NCBI RefSeq assembly: GCF_018131005.1
Contig: NZ_JAFCJK010000001.1
Coordinates: forward strand, 806,001 to 870,000
Direction: 5' to 3'
From: Bradyrhizobium lablabi
GTDB lineage: Bacteria; Pseudomonadota; Alphaproteobacteria; Rhizobiales; Xanthobacteraceae
Length of the DNA stretch: 64,000 bases
Both the position numbers and the translations under genes were made by a program. This document shows, piece after piece, positions 9,001-18,709 of the stretch. Numbering within the stretch: the first letter of the stretch is position 1; every line of letters starts with the position of its first letter. The notes below the pieces were generated by a model. The model was not told the DNA's origin. It searched no databases and saw only the letters and a list, made by a program, of their open reading frames with translations.

Positions 9001-10536
9001 ATGATCCGCTCCTTCCTTACGGTATCCTCGGGAACGTTGGCTTCGCGGCTGCTCGGTTTCGTGCGCGATTCCGTGATCGCGGCGCTGCTCGGCGCCGGGC
9101 CCGTGGCGGATGCATTCCTGGCGGCGTTTCAACTGGTCAACGTGGTGCGTCGCCTGCTCGCCGAGGGCGCGCTGAACGCGGCGCTGGTGCCGGCCTGGCT
9201 CGAGGTCCGCGAAGCCGACGGCGCGACGGCCGCAAGTGCGTTTGCCGGCCGCGTGCTCGGCACCGTCAGTGCCGCCGTCATCGCGGCCGCGCTCGCGCTC
9301 GGCTTTTTGATGCCGCTCGTCATCGCGGCGATTGCGCCCGGCTTCGTGGGCCGCGATACGCTGCAATTCGCGGTCGATAACGCCCGGTTGATGCTGCCCT
9401 ATCTCGCCTTCGCCGGCCCCGTCACGGTGATGATGGGACTTCTCAACGCGCAGGGCCGCTTCGCAATGCCCGCGTTCTCGCCGCTCCTGTTCAACGTCGC
9501 GCTCATAGCGGTGATGGTCGGGCTGCTGGCGCGGCGAGAGGATCCGGTCCAGGCGGCGCTGGTCATGGCGGCGACCGTCGGCGTTGCCGGCTTGCTGCAA
9601 CTCTCGATGCTGGCCTTGCGTAGCGGCAAGCTTGCCTCGCCCTTGCGCGTGTCGTTCGACAGCGAGATGCGCCGCTTCCTTGGCCGTGCCATCCCCGGCA
9701 TGCTCGCAAGCACCGCGCCGCAATGGCTGATGGTCGCGGGCACGGTGATCGCGTCAAGCTCGCCGTCGGCGGTGTCATGGCTCTACTTCGCCAACCGCTT
9801 GCTTGAACTGCCGCTCGGCATTGTCGGGGTCGCCATGGGCATGGTGCTGATCCCGGAGATGACGCGCGCGGTCCGCGGCGGCGACCATGCCGCGATTGCG
9901 CGCGCGGAATCGCGCGGCCTCGAGCTTGCGGCCGGACTGGCGCTACCCTCCACGCTCGGCCTGATCGTGCTGAGCGGACCGATCGCCCGCGTCCTGTTCG
10001 AGCGTGGCGCGTTCACGGCCACCGATACCGCGGCAACCGCACAGGCCCTGACCTGGCTTACGCTCGCGCTGCCGGCGCATGTGCTGGTGAAGGTGCTGTC
10101 CCCGGCGTTCTACGCGCGCGAGGACACGCTGACGCCGCTCTTGGCGACGCTCAAGGCCATCGTGGTCGCAATCGCAGCCGCCTTCCTGCTCGGCCGCTTG
10201 TTTGGCGCGAACGGGATCGCCGCCGGCATCGCGCTTGGCGCCTGGAGCAACGCGCTGTCGTTGATCGGCAAGGGCGCGGCGACCTTCGGCTTTGCGATCG
10301 ATGCCGACGCCCGCCGCCGGCTGCCACGCATCCTCGCCGCCGCGCTCGCGATGGGAGCGGTGCTCTGGCTTGCGGCCACCGCGCTGCCCACCGCCGCACA
10401 CGGCGTCCTCCAGGCGCTGTCGCTGCTGCTGCTGATCTCCGGTGGCATGGCGATCTACGGGCTGCTTTTACAGCTTTTCGGCGTCGCCGGCTGGCGCGAG
10501 GCCGCCAACGCAATCCGGCAAAAGCCGACCGCCTGA
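9001..10536 (+). CDS. murJ: Lipid II flippase MurJ (MviN)
   Basis: A 511-residue polytopic inner-membrane protein that moves lipid II to the periplasmic face for peptidoglycan synthesis. It opens with the family signature around LASRLLGFVRDSVIAALLGAG and continues with about 14 hydrophobic segments and MOP-superfamily features such as PAFYAREDT. The ATG at 9001 follows GAGGCG. It is divergent from adenosine kinase across only 93 bp, so both promoters must lie there. Length and pattern are normal for MurJ. Confidence 0.93.
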   Translation: MIRSFLTVSSGTLASRLLGFVRDSVIAALLGAGPVADAFLAAFQLVNVVRRLLAEGALNAALVPAWLEVREADGATAASAFAGRVLGTVSAAVIAAALALGFLMPLVIAAIAPGFVGRDTLQFAVDNARLMLPYLAFAGPVTVMMGLLNAQGRFAMPAFSPLLFNVALIAVMVGLLARREDPVQAALVMAATVGVAGLLQLSMLALRSGKLASPLRVSFDSEMRRFLGRAIPGMLASTAPQWLMVAGTVIASSSPSAVSWLYFANRLLELPLGIVGVAMGMVLIPEMTRAVRGGDHAAIARAESRGLELAAGLALPSTLGLIVLSGPIARVLFERGAFTATDTAATAQALTWLTLALPAHVLVKVLSPAFYAREDTLTPLLATLKAIVVAIAAAFLLGRLFGANGIAAGIALGAWSNALSLIGKGAATFGFAIDADARRRLPRILAAALAMGAVLWLAATALPTAAHGVLQALSLLLLISGGMAIYGLLLQLFGVAGWREAANAIRQKPTA

Positions 10537-10602
10537 CTTGCGCGCGCCCGCCTTAAATGGCAAACGACGCCGCCAAAGTGGCCATTTCCAGGAATTTTGA
10601 CC

Positions 10603-11655
10603 ATGGCGTTCGTTGAACGGGTTTTCTCAGGCGTCCAGCCGACGGGCAATCTGCACCTCGGCAACTATCTCGGCGCCATCGTCAACTTCGTGAAGATGCA
10701 GCAGACCCACAACTGCATCTATTGCGTCGTCGACATGCACGCGATCACGCAAGGCCCCGAGGTTTGGGGCGGGCCGGCGGAACTCGCGCGCAACACCCGC
10801 GAGGTGACCGCGGCCTTCATCGCCAGCGGCATCGATCCGAAGAAACATATCGTCTTCAACCAGAGCCAGATCGCCGGCCACGCCGAGCTTACCTGGATAT
10901 TCAACTGCATCGCGCGGATCGGCTGGCTCAATCGGATGACCCAGTTCAAGGAAAAGGCCGGCAAGGACCGCGAGAATGCGTCGGTCGGTCTCTACGATTA
11001 TCCGGTGCTGATGGCGGCCGACATCCTGTTGTACCGCGCGACCCACGTGCCGGTCGGCGAGGACCAGAAGCAGCATCTGGAACTGTCGCGCGACATCGCG
11101 CAGAAGTTCAACAACGACTTCGGCGATTCGATTCGCGGCCACGGCTTTGCCGACGGCCTGTACTTCCCGCAGCCCGAACCGCTGATCACGGGACCGGCGA
11201 CGCGGGTGATGAGCTTGCGCGACGGCACCAAGAAGATGTCGAAGTCGGAAGCCTCGGACAATTCGCGCATCAACCTCACCGACGACGCCGACACCATCGC
11301 GCAGAAGATTCGCAAGGCGAAGACCGATCCGGAGCCGCTGCCGTCGGAGGAGAAGGGGCTCGAGACGCGCCCGGAGGCCGACAACCTCGTCGGCATCTAT
11401 GCGGCGCTCGCCGGGGTGACGAAGCAGGACGTGCTGAAGGAGTTCGGCGGCGGGCAATTCTCCAACTTCAAGAATGCGCTGGTTGAGGTTTGCGTTGCAA
11501 AACTGGCGCCGATCGCGGCGGAGATGAAGCGGCTGGTCGCCGATCCCGGCTATGTCGACTCCGTCCTGGTCGATGGCGCCAACCGCGCCCGCGGCATCGC
11601 CGACGAAACCATGCGTATGACCAAGGACATTGTCGGCTTCATCCGCCAGCGCTGA
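10603..11655 (+). CDS. trpS: Tryptophanyl-tRNA synthetase
   Basis: A 350-residue class I aminoacyl-tRNA synthetase charging tRNA-Trp. The HIGH-like motif is in [13 protein letters not shown] and the KMSKS motif is exact in [10 protein letters not shown]. The ATG at 10603 begins [10 protein letters not shown]; a TTG two codons earlier is less likely. It follows murJ by 66 bp in the same direction and may be co-transcribed. A strong hairpin with a T-run follows (11677-11725). Confidence 0.96.
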   Translation: MAFVERVFSGVQPTGNLHLGNYLGAIVNFVKMQQTHNCIYCVVDMHAITQGPEVWGGPAELARNTREVTAAFIASGIDPKKHIVFNQSQIAGHAELTWIFNCIARIGWLNRMTQFKEKAGKDRENASVGLYDYPVLMAADILLYRATHVPVGEDQKQHLELSRDIAQKFNNDFGDSIRGHGFADGLYFPQPEPLITGPATRVMSLRDGTKKMSKSEASDNSRINLTDDADTIAQKIRKAKTDPEPLPSEEKGLETRPEADNLVGIYAALAGVTKQDVLKEFGGGQFSNFKNALVEVCVAKLAPIAAEMKRLVADPGYVDSVLVDGANRARGIADETMRMTKDIVGFIRQR

Positions 11656-11676
11656 CGCGGCCGGAAACCAAGAACC

Positions 11677-11725
11677 TCGGATCGGGATGATGCTTCTTCG
11701 AATCGTCATCCCGATCCGACTTTTT
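11677..11725 (+). terminator. Rho-independent terminator of trpS
   Basis: A 16-bp stem with one mismatch (11677-11692 with 11704-11719) and an 11-base loop, followed directly by CTTTTT. It lies 22 bases after the trpS stop codon, so it should end the trpS transcript. Confidence 0.85.
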
Positions 11726-11773
11726 GAGCATGATCTCTTCGGAAAACCGCTACACACTTTTCCGGATCACGCA
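11726..11773. repeat. Dispersed palindromic element, copy 2
   Basis: Begins GAGCATGATCTCTTCGG, continues AAAACCGCTACACACTTTT and ends CCGGATCACGCAC. It abuts the trpS terminator and lies about 70 bp before the universal stress protein gene. It matches the copies at 39391 and 56431 best. Confidence 0.8.
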
Positions 11774-11843
11774 CCAGCTCCCTCTCCCAAACGGAAAGGG
11801 AGTGTGGCAGCATGCGCAGGTTTGGTGCAGCACCGGGAGATGC

Positions 11844-12338
11844 ATGACCACACAGCGACGAAGCTACGAGACGGGTCACAAGCCAAAATGCCTTGTCATC
11901 GTTGACGACACCGCGGAATGGGACCGCGCGGTGTATTACGCCAGCCGATGGGCGATCCGGGTCGGCGGCGGCGTGGTCATGCTACGGGTGATCGAGACCG
12001 AAGACCAAAACCAGCAATGGCTCGGGGTCGCCGACATCATGCGCGCCGAAGCCGAGGAAGCCGCCAATGAGGCGCTCGACCGCGCCGCCGGCCGCGCCAA
12101 CGGGATCGCCGCGATCACGCCGGAACGGGTGATTCGCGAGGGCGACCCGACCGAGCAGATCCTCGACGTGATCGACAAGGACGTGGACATCGCGATGCTG
12201 GTGCTGGCGGCCAATCCGGGCCCCGAGGGACCGGGTCCGATCATCACCACCATGGCCAAGACCATGGGCGCGTTCCCGATTCCGGTCACCATCGTGCCGG
12301 GCGGCCTAACTGACGCGGAGGTCGATGCCCTCTCCTGA
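11844..12338 (+). CDS. Universal stress protein (UspA family)
   Basis: A 164-residue single-domain Usp protein. It has the family's first strand and loop (CLVIVDDTAEWDRAVYYA) and the C-terminal region VLAANPGPEGPGPIITTMA leading to PIPVTIVPG. The ATP-binding glycine pattern there is looser than in classic ATP-binding Usps, so nucleotide binding is uncertain. The ATG at 11844 follows GGGAGA. It has its own transcription unit after a terminator and a palindromic repeat, and lies ahead of the Nfu gene. Confidence 0.82.
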   Translation: MTTQRRSYETGHKPKCLVIVDDTAEWDRAVYYASRWAIRVGGGVVMLRVIETEDQNQQWLGVADIMRAEAEEAANEALDRAAGRANGIAAITPERVIREGDPTEQILDVIDKDVDIAMLVLAANPGPEGPGPIITTMAKTMGAFPIPVTIVPGGLTDAEVDALS

Positions 12339-12513
12339 CCCGCACATGCAACGCGGAACTGCGGCGCGGCGGCTTGATCGGCCCTGGCGCCGTCGCCATC
12401 TTAACCCTTGATTTGACGCGTCTTCCGGCCACGAACCGGTACCACTTCGCTGGAAAACGCGATAAAGGAACCCCAACGCGCCGGCCTTGAACCGGCGACG
12501 CCGGAGACAACAG

Positions 12514-13083
12514 ATGTTCATTCAGACCGAAGCCACGCCCAATCCCGCGACCCTGAAGTTCATTCCGGGCCGCATGGTGCTCGACAGCGGCACCATGGAA
12601 TTCTCGAGCCCCGAATCCGCCATGCGCTCGCCGCTCGCCGAACGGCTGTTCGCCGTGCCCGGCGTCATCGGAGTGTTCTATGGCGCCGACTTCGTCACCG
12701 TGACCAAGGCAGACGGCGACTGGCAGCACCTCAAGCCCGCGATCCTCGGCGCCATCATGGAGCACTACATGTCCGGCGCTCCGCTGCTCGCCGATGGCGC
12801 AGCCGGTAGCGACGACGCGCGCGACGAGGAGGACGAGTTCTTCAACGAAGAAGACGCAGAGACCGTTGCGCAGATCAAGGACCTGATCGAGACCCGCGTG
12901 CGTCCCGCGGTTGCCAATGATGGCGGCGACATCACCTTCCGCGGCTTCAAGGACGGCATCGTTTATCTCAACATGAAGGGCTCGTGCGCGGGCTGCCCGT
13001 CGTCGACGGCAACGCTGCAACATGGCATCCAGAACCTGCTCCGGCACTTCGTGCCCGACGTACAGGAAGTTCGGCCGATGTGA
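12514..13083 (+). CDS. NifU family Fe-S cluster scaffold/carrier (Nfu type)
   Basis: A 189-residue protein with an N-terminal Nfu_N domain (MFIQTEATPNPATLKFIPG) and a C-terminal NifU domain (from about residue 115). The latter carries the cluster-binding C-x-x-C motif in GSCAGCPSSTATLQ. Such proteins receive or deliver [4Fe-4S] clusters. The ATG at 12514 is the only start that preserves the conserved N-terminus. The placement near fur suggests iron-related context, but no shared operon is proven. Confidence 0.93.
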   Translation: MFIQTEATPNPATLKFIPGRMVLDSGTMEFSSPESAMRSPLAERLFAVPGVIGVFYGADFVTVTKADGDWQHLKPAILGAIMEHYMSGAPLLADGAAGSDDARDEEDEFFNEEDAETVAQIKDLIETRVRPAVANDGGDITFRGFKDGIVYLNMKGSCAGCPSSTATLQHGIQNLLRHFVPDVQEVRPM

Positions 13084-13089
13084 TCGGAG

Positions 13090-13166
13090 GCGAATGGTGA
13101 ATAGCGGGTGGCGAATGGCGATACGCTTTGATTCCCTATTCACCATTCGCTACTCGCCGTTCGCCC
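13090..13166. repeat. Short GCGAATGG-type direct and inverted repeats
   Basis: Units of the type GCGAATGG/GTGAATAG occur several times. Two 15-base arms form a perfect inverted repeat (13090-13104 and 13136-13150), with further diverged units beyond. The whole gap between nfu and tsaB is made of them. No T-run; this looks like a simple intergenic repeat family rather than a terminator. Confidence 0.7.
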
Positions 13167-13170
13167 CCTC

Positions 13171-13869
13171 ATGATCATCCTCGCCATCGATACGGCGCTC
13201 GACGCCTGCTCCGCGGCCGTGCTCGATACCGCCGCGGCCAAAACGATCGCCATTGAGACGCAAGCGATGCAGCGCGGCCACGCCGAGGCGCTCATGCCGC
13301 TGATCGCGCGCGTGATGCAGACCTCCGGCATCGCCTTCAGCGCGCTCGATCGCGTCGCCGTCACCACCGGCCCCGGCAGTTTCACCGGCCTGCGCGTCGG
13401 CCTGTCGGCGGCGCGCGGCATCGCGCTGGCCGCGGACAAGCCGGTGGTGGGACTGACGACGCTCGCCGCCTACGCCGCTCCCGTCGTTGCCGACAATGGC
13501 GGGCACCCGATTCTGTCGGCGATCGATGCGCGTCACGATCACATCTACTTCCAGGTGGTGAGTGGCGATGGCAGTCCGCTTGTCAAGCCGAAGGTGGCGC
13601 CGATCGCCGAGGCGTTCGAGGCCGTGCAATTCGGCGAACTGCATCTCGTCGGCAATGCCGCCAAAATCCTCGCCGAACGCTGGCCGGCCGACGTGACGGC
13701 GCCTTTCAAGGTCGACCCGCATGCTGCGCCTGATATCACCTGGGTCGCCTGGATCGGCGCCGCCGTAAGCCCGGAAAGCGCGCCGGCGCGTCCGTTCTAT
13801 CTGCGTGCACCGGACGCCAAGCCGCCGAAGGATCAGCTTCAGGTCAGTCCGCAGCCGTCCGCAACATGA
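13171..13869 (+). CDS. tsaB: tRNA threonylcarbamoyladenosine biosynthesis protein TsaB
   Basis: A 232-residue ASKHA-fold partner of TsaD in making the t6A37 modification of ANN-decoding tRNAs. The start MIILAIDTALDACSAAV and the motif TTGPGSFTGLRVGLSAARG are diagnostic. It is followed by rimI with a 4-base ATGA overlap, the common tsaB-rimI arrangement. The ATPase partner TsaE is encoded elsewhere in the window, fused to a kinase at 54493-56016. Confidence 0.95.
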   Translation: MIILAIDTALDACSAAVLDTAAAKTIAIETQAMQRGHAEALMPLIARVMQTSGIAFSALDRVAVTTGPGSFTGLRVGLSAARGIALAADKPVVGLTTLAAYAAPVVADNGGHPILSAIDARHDHIYFQVVSGDGSPLVKPKVAPIAEAFEAVQFGELHLVGNAAKILAERWPADVTAPFKVDPHAAPDITWVAWIGAAVSPESAPARPFYLRAPDAKPPKDQLQVSPQPSAT

Positions 13870-14351
13870 TCGCCTGGCTGTCAGAATGGTGGGGAGGCGG
13901 TACGCCTGCGATCGAGCCGGCAGGCTTGCGCGACGCCCCCCGGCTCGCGCAGTTACACGGCGCTTCGTTTCACCGCGGCTGGGGTGAAAGCGAATTCGAG
14001 GCGATGCTGACCGAGCGCAACACGCTGGTGCATCGCTTGCGGCAGGGACGCAAGGTGATCGGCTTCGCGATCTCGCGCATGGCCGCGGACGAGGCGGAGA
14101 TATTGTCGATCGCGATCGACGCGGACCGCCGCGGCCGCGGCCTGTCGCGCGAACTGCTCATGACCCATCTCGGCCATCTTGCCGGACGCGGCATCCGCAC
14201 CATTTTTCTGGAGGTGGAAGAAAACAATCAACCGGCGCGACGGTTGTATCAATGGGCCGGATTCGGTGTGGTCGGCCGCCGTGAACGCTACTACAAGCAG
14301 CCCGGCGGGGAACATTTGAACGCGCTTCTGATGCGGCGCGACTTGTCGTAA
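13866..14351 (+). CDS. rimI: Ribosomal-protein-alanine N-acetyltransferase RimI
   Basis: A 161-residue GNAT-family enzyme, expected to acetylate the N-terminal alanine of ribosomal protein S18. The acetyl-CoA pyrophosphate loop is in DADRRGRGLSRELL, and the C-terminal LEVEENNQPARRLYQWAGF is typical of RimI. It overlaps tsaB by four bases and is therefore translationally coupled. Substrate is inferred from family and neighbour. Confidence 0.9.
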   Translation: MIAWLSEWWGGGTPAIEPAGLRDAPRLAQLHGASFHRGWGESEFEAMLTERNTLVHRLRQGRKVIGFAISRMAADEAEILSIAIDADRRGRGLSRELLMTHLGHLAGRGIRTIFLEVEENNQPARRLYQWAGFGVVGRRERYYKQPGGEHLNALLMRRDLS

Positions 14352-14403
14352 CATCCGCGTGGTGGCAGAACTCCTCCGCTGTGCCACTCAAGGCTCGAAG
14401 CTC

Positions 14404-14856
14404 ATGACCACAGTGAAATCCCCGCCAGCGCACAAAAATACCGGCATCGAGGCGCGCTGCGCCGCGACCGGCATGCGCATGACCGAACAGCGCCGCGTCA
14501 TCGCGCGCGTGCTGGCGGAGGCCATGGACCATCCTGATGTCGAGGAGCTGTACCGGCGCTGCGTCGCGGTCGACGACAAGATCTCGATTTCGACGGTGTA
14601 CCGCACCGTCAAGCTGTTCGAGGACGCCGGCATCATCGAGCGCCACGATTTTCGCGAGGGACGCGCACGCTACGAGCAGATGCCCGACAGCCACCACGAC
14701 CACCTGATCAATCTGCGCAACGGCAAGGTGATCGAATTCACCTCCGAAGAGATTGAGAAGCTGCAGGCCGAGATCGCACGCAAGCTCGGCTACAAGCTGG
14801 TCGATCACCGTCTCGAGCTCTATTGCGTGCCGCTCGACGACGACAGCAAGTCCTGA
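14404..14856 (+). CDS. fur: Fur family transcriptional regulator
   Basis: A 150-residue metalloregulator with the Fur winged helix (MRMTEQRRVIARVL ... SISTVYRTVKLFEDAGI) and the His-rich metal region (DSHHDHLINLRNGKVIEF). No C-x-x-C pairs are present, as in many rhizobial Fur/Mur proteins, so it lacks the structural zinc-Cys site of E. coli Fur. In rhizobia the orthologue may respond to manganese (Mur) as well as iron. The ATG at 14404 gives the normal length. A second Fur-superfamily gene, irr, lies at 41570; in B. japonicum Fur acts on the irr promoter. Confidence 0.9.
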   Translation: MTTVKSPPAHKNTGIEARCAATGMRMTEQRRVIARVLAEAMDHPDVEELYRRCVAVDDKISISTVYRTVKLFEDAGIIERHDFREGRARYEQMPDSHHDHLINLRNGKVIEFTSEEIEKLQAEIARKLGYKLVDHRLELYCVPLDDDSKS

Positions 14857-14861
14857 CCGGG

Positions 14862-15542
14862 GTGACCATCGATCTCGTCATCTTCGATTGCGACGGCGTG
14901 CTCGTCGACAGCGAAGTGATTTCCTGTCGCGCACATGCGGAGACGCTCACGCGTCACGGGTATCCGATCACGCCGGACGGCGTGCTCAAGCGCTTCCTCG
15001 GCGTGTCGGATCGCGAGGCGCGGCGGATGGTGGAGACCGAGCTTGGCCGCAAACTGCCCGACGATTTCGAGGCAGAGATCAAACGGGCGACGCTCGGCTG
15101 CTATGCCGAAGACCTCAACGCGATCGCCCATGTCGGCGATGCGATCGCCGCACTCGGCATGCCGAAATGCGTGGCCTCGAGCGGCGCGCCTGAAAAAATC
15201 CGACATGGCCTGAGCTGCGCCGGACTCTACGGCCAACTCGCGCCGCACATCTTCTCCGCCGTGCAGGTCAAGCGCGGCAAGCCGGCACCCGATCTCTTCC
15301 TGTTCGCGGCCGAACAGATGAAAGCAAGGCCCGAGCGCTGCGTCGTGATTGAGGACAGTGTGCCCGGCGTCACCGGCGCCCGGGCCGTCGGGATGAGGGT
15401 GCTGGGCTTTTATGGCGGCAGCCATTGCACAGTGGAGCAGGCTGCGGAACTTGCTGCCGCGGGTGCCGCCGTGACCTTCGGCGATATGCGCCAATTGCCC
15501 GGCTTGATCGCTGAGTTTGGCGCCACGCCCGTCGCTGGCTGA
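14862..15542 (+). CDS. HAD-superfamily hydrolase (phosphoglycolate phosphatase/beta-phosphoglucomutase-like)
   Basis: A 226-residue haloacid-dehalogenase phosphatase of subfamily IA. Motif I is DLVIFDCDGVLVDSE with the nucleophilic Asp, motif II is VASSGAPEK, motif III contains Lys in VKRGKPAPDLF, and motif IV is VIEDSVPGV. The start is taken as GTG at 14862, five bases after the fur stop, because the fold begins there. It is probably co-transcribed with fur. Substrate unknown. Confidence 0.85.
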   Translation: MTIDLVIFDCDGVLVDSEVISCRAHAETLTRHGYPITPDGVLKRFLGVSDREARRMVETELGRKLPDDFEAEIKRATLGCYAEDLNAIAHVGDAIAALGMPKCVASSGAPEKIRHGLSCAGLYGQLAPHIFSAVQVKRGKPAPDLFLFAAEQMKARPERCVVIEDSVPGVTGARAVGMRVLGFYGGSHCTVEQAAELAAAGAAVTFGDMRQLPGLIAEFGATPVAG

Positions 15543-15633
15543 ACCAACACCCACATCGGCGATGGTAGCATTGAACCGGGCATGACGGGTCGGAGCACTG
15601 GATTTTCGGCCGTTTAGGCTATATTTCACCCTC

Positions 15634-15650
15634 GGCGCCCTGCGGGCGCC
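15634..15650. other. Small GC hairpin before miaB
   Basis: GGCGCCC-TGC-GGGCGCC forms a 7-bp stem with a three-base loop, 25 bases before the miaB start. It may influence miaB translation or be a remnant terminator of the upstream HAD gene; no proper T-run follows. Confidence 0.4.
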
Positions 15651-15674
15651 ATTTCCATTCCGCATGCAGGTTCC

Positions 15675-17075
<1,401 letters not shown>

Positions 17076-17080
17076 GATCC

Positions 17081-18136
17081 TTGCCCAAAAGCGCATCGGA
17101 TTCGACGTCGCTCGCTCCCAGCCGCAAACCTGATCGCGACATGCCAGTTCCACCCGAGACCCAGGTCGTCATCGACTTCGACGACAACCGCGCTGCTTCC
17201 GCGCTCGTCGGCCCCTACGGACAGAATCTCGCGCTGGTCGAGCGGCGGCTTGGCGTCGTGGTCGACTCCCGCGGCAACCACGTCACCATCGCCGGCAGCC
17301 GTGACGGCTGCGACGCGGCGCGGCGCGTGCTCGAGACGCTCTACGCACAGGCGATCGAGGGCCACGACCTCGACCAGGGTGAAGTGGAAGGCGCGATCCG
17401 CGCCGTGATCGCGCAGGGCTCGCTGTTCGAATTCGACAACAAGAGCGCCAAGCCGACCTTCGAGACCATCAATCTGCGCAAGCGGCCGGTGCGCGCGCGC
17501 ACCGCCGCCCAGGATTCCTACATCCGCGCGCTGAAGCGGCATGAGCTCGTGTTCGGCGTCGGCCCTGCCGGCACCGGCAAGACCTGGCTCGCAGTCGCCT
17601 ATGCCGCCCAACTGTTCGAGCGCAAGGAGGTCGATCGCATCATCCTGTCACGCCCGGCGGTCGAGGCCGGCGAGCGGCTCGGCTTCCTGCCGGGAGATTT
17701 GCGCGAAAAGGTCGATCCCTACCTGCGTCCGATCTATGATGCGCTGTACGACCTGATGGACTCTCGCGTCGTCGAGCGCGCGCTGCAGGGTGGCGAGATC
17801 GAGATCGCGCCGCTTGCCTTCATGCGCGGCCGCACGTTGACCAACGCCGTCATCATTCTCGACGAAGCGCAGAATACCACATCGATGCAGATGAAGATGT
17901 TCCTGACTCGCCTCGGCGAGAACAGCCGGATGATCGTCACCGGCGATCCCTCGCAGGTCGACCTGCCGCACGGCCAGGCCTCGGGGCTTGCCGAGGCAGT
18001 GAAGCTGCTTGGCGGCGTCGAAGGCATCGCCCAGGTGCAGTTCACCGCCGAGGACGTCATCCGCCATGAATTGGTGGCGCGCATCGTCGCCGCCTATGAG
18101 GGATTGCCGCAGCGGCCGGCAAACGCCAAATCTTGA
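17081..18136 (+). CDS. phoH: PhoH-like ATPase
   Basis: A 351-residue PhoH-family nucleoside triphosphatase of the YbeZ type, thought to work with the endoribonuclease YbeY in rRNA and ribosome quality control. Walker A is GPAGTGKTW, Walker B is AVIILDEAQNTT, and a single-stranded RNA-binding-like segment precedes them (residues 25-85). TTG at 17081 is taken as start, five bases after miaB; ATG at 17141 would be 20 residues shorter and is also plausible. It overlaps ybeY by four bases if ybeY starts at TTG. Confidence 0.9.
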   Translation: MPKSASDSTSLAPSRKPDRDMPVPPETQVVIDFDDNRAASALVGPYGQNLALVERRLGVVVDSRGNHVTIAGSRDGCDAARRVLETLYAQAIEGHDLDQGEVEGAIRAVIAQGSLFEFDNKSAKPTFETINLRKRPVRARTAAQDSYIRALKRHELVFGVGPAGTGKTWLAVAYAAQLFERKEVDRIILSRPAVEAGERLGFLPGDLREKVDPYLRPIYDALYDLMDSRVVERALQGGEIEIAPLAFMRGRTLTNAVIILDEAQNTTSMQMKMFLTRLGENSRMIVTGDPSQVDLPHGQASGLAEAVKLLGGVEGIAQVQFTAEDVIRHELVARIVAAYEGLPQRPANAKS

Positions 18137-18708
18137 GACCATCAGCTTCGGCCGCGCGCCCGCAGGGGGCGGGTTCCGGCCACAACGCAGATTTTGGAAC
18201 GATCGTGTCCGTGTTTCCCGCAACCGAGGTTCTCGTCACGGCCGATTGCTGGCGGACCGAGCCCGGCGCCGAGGCCGTGATCCATCGCGCCATCGAGGCG
18301 GCCGCGGAGGTCGCCGACGCAGATGTCGCCGAGGCGGAACTCGCGGTCATGCTGACCGATGACGCCGGCATCCGCACGCTGAACAGCAACTGGCGCGGCA
18401 TCGACAAGCCGACCAACGTGCTGTCGTTTCCGGCGCTGCAGCCATCCGCCTCCAGCGGCCCCGCCGACGCCCCGCGCATGCTCGGCGACATCGCCATCGC
18501 CTATGAGACCACGCGGCGGGAAGCCGACGACGAACAAAAACCGTTCGACCATCATTTGAGCCATCTTGCGGTGCATGGTTTCCTGCACCTGATCGGCTAC
18601 GACCACGAGAACGACGAAGATGCCGAAGACATGGAGAGTCTCGAGCGCGAGATTCTCGGCCAGCTCGGCATACCCGATCCCTATCCGGACCGGGAGCGGA
18701 TGGACTGA
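18133..18708 (+). CDS. ybeY: Endoribonuclease YbeY (rRNA maturation factor)
   Basis: A metal-dependent single-strand RNase used in 16S rRNA 3' processing and ribosome surveillance. The zinc motif HGFLHLIGYDH is exact, and the N-terminal part of the fold ends in GIDKPTNVLSFP. The start is uncertain. TTG at 18133 overlaps phoH and gives 191 residues. GTG at 18205 (VSVFPATEVLV) would give 167, closer to the usual length. The gene lies between phoH and corC as is usual. Confidence 0.93.
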   Translation: MRPSASAARPQGAGSGHNADFGTIVSVFPATEVLVTADCWRTEPGAEAVIHRAIEAAAEVADADVAEAELAVMLTDDAGIRTLNSNWRGIDKPTNVLSFPALQPSASSGPADAPRMLGDIAIAYETTRREADDEQKPFDHHLSHLAVHGFLHLIGYDHENDEDAEDMESLEREILGQLGIPDPYPDRERMD

Positions 18709-18709
18709 C

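Noticed and set aside
7906..9723. A 605-codon minus-strand open frame extending adenosine kinase upstream
   Set aside because: The kinase fold starts at MADAKYDVLG (8907) with a good ribosome site; the extension is antisense to murJ and has no recognisable domain.
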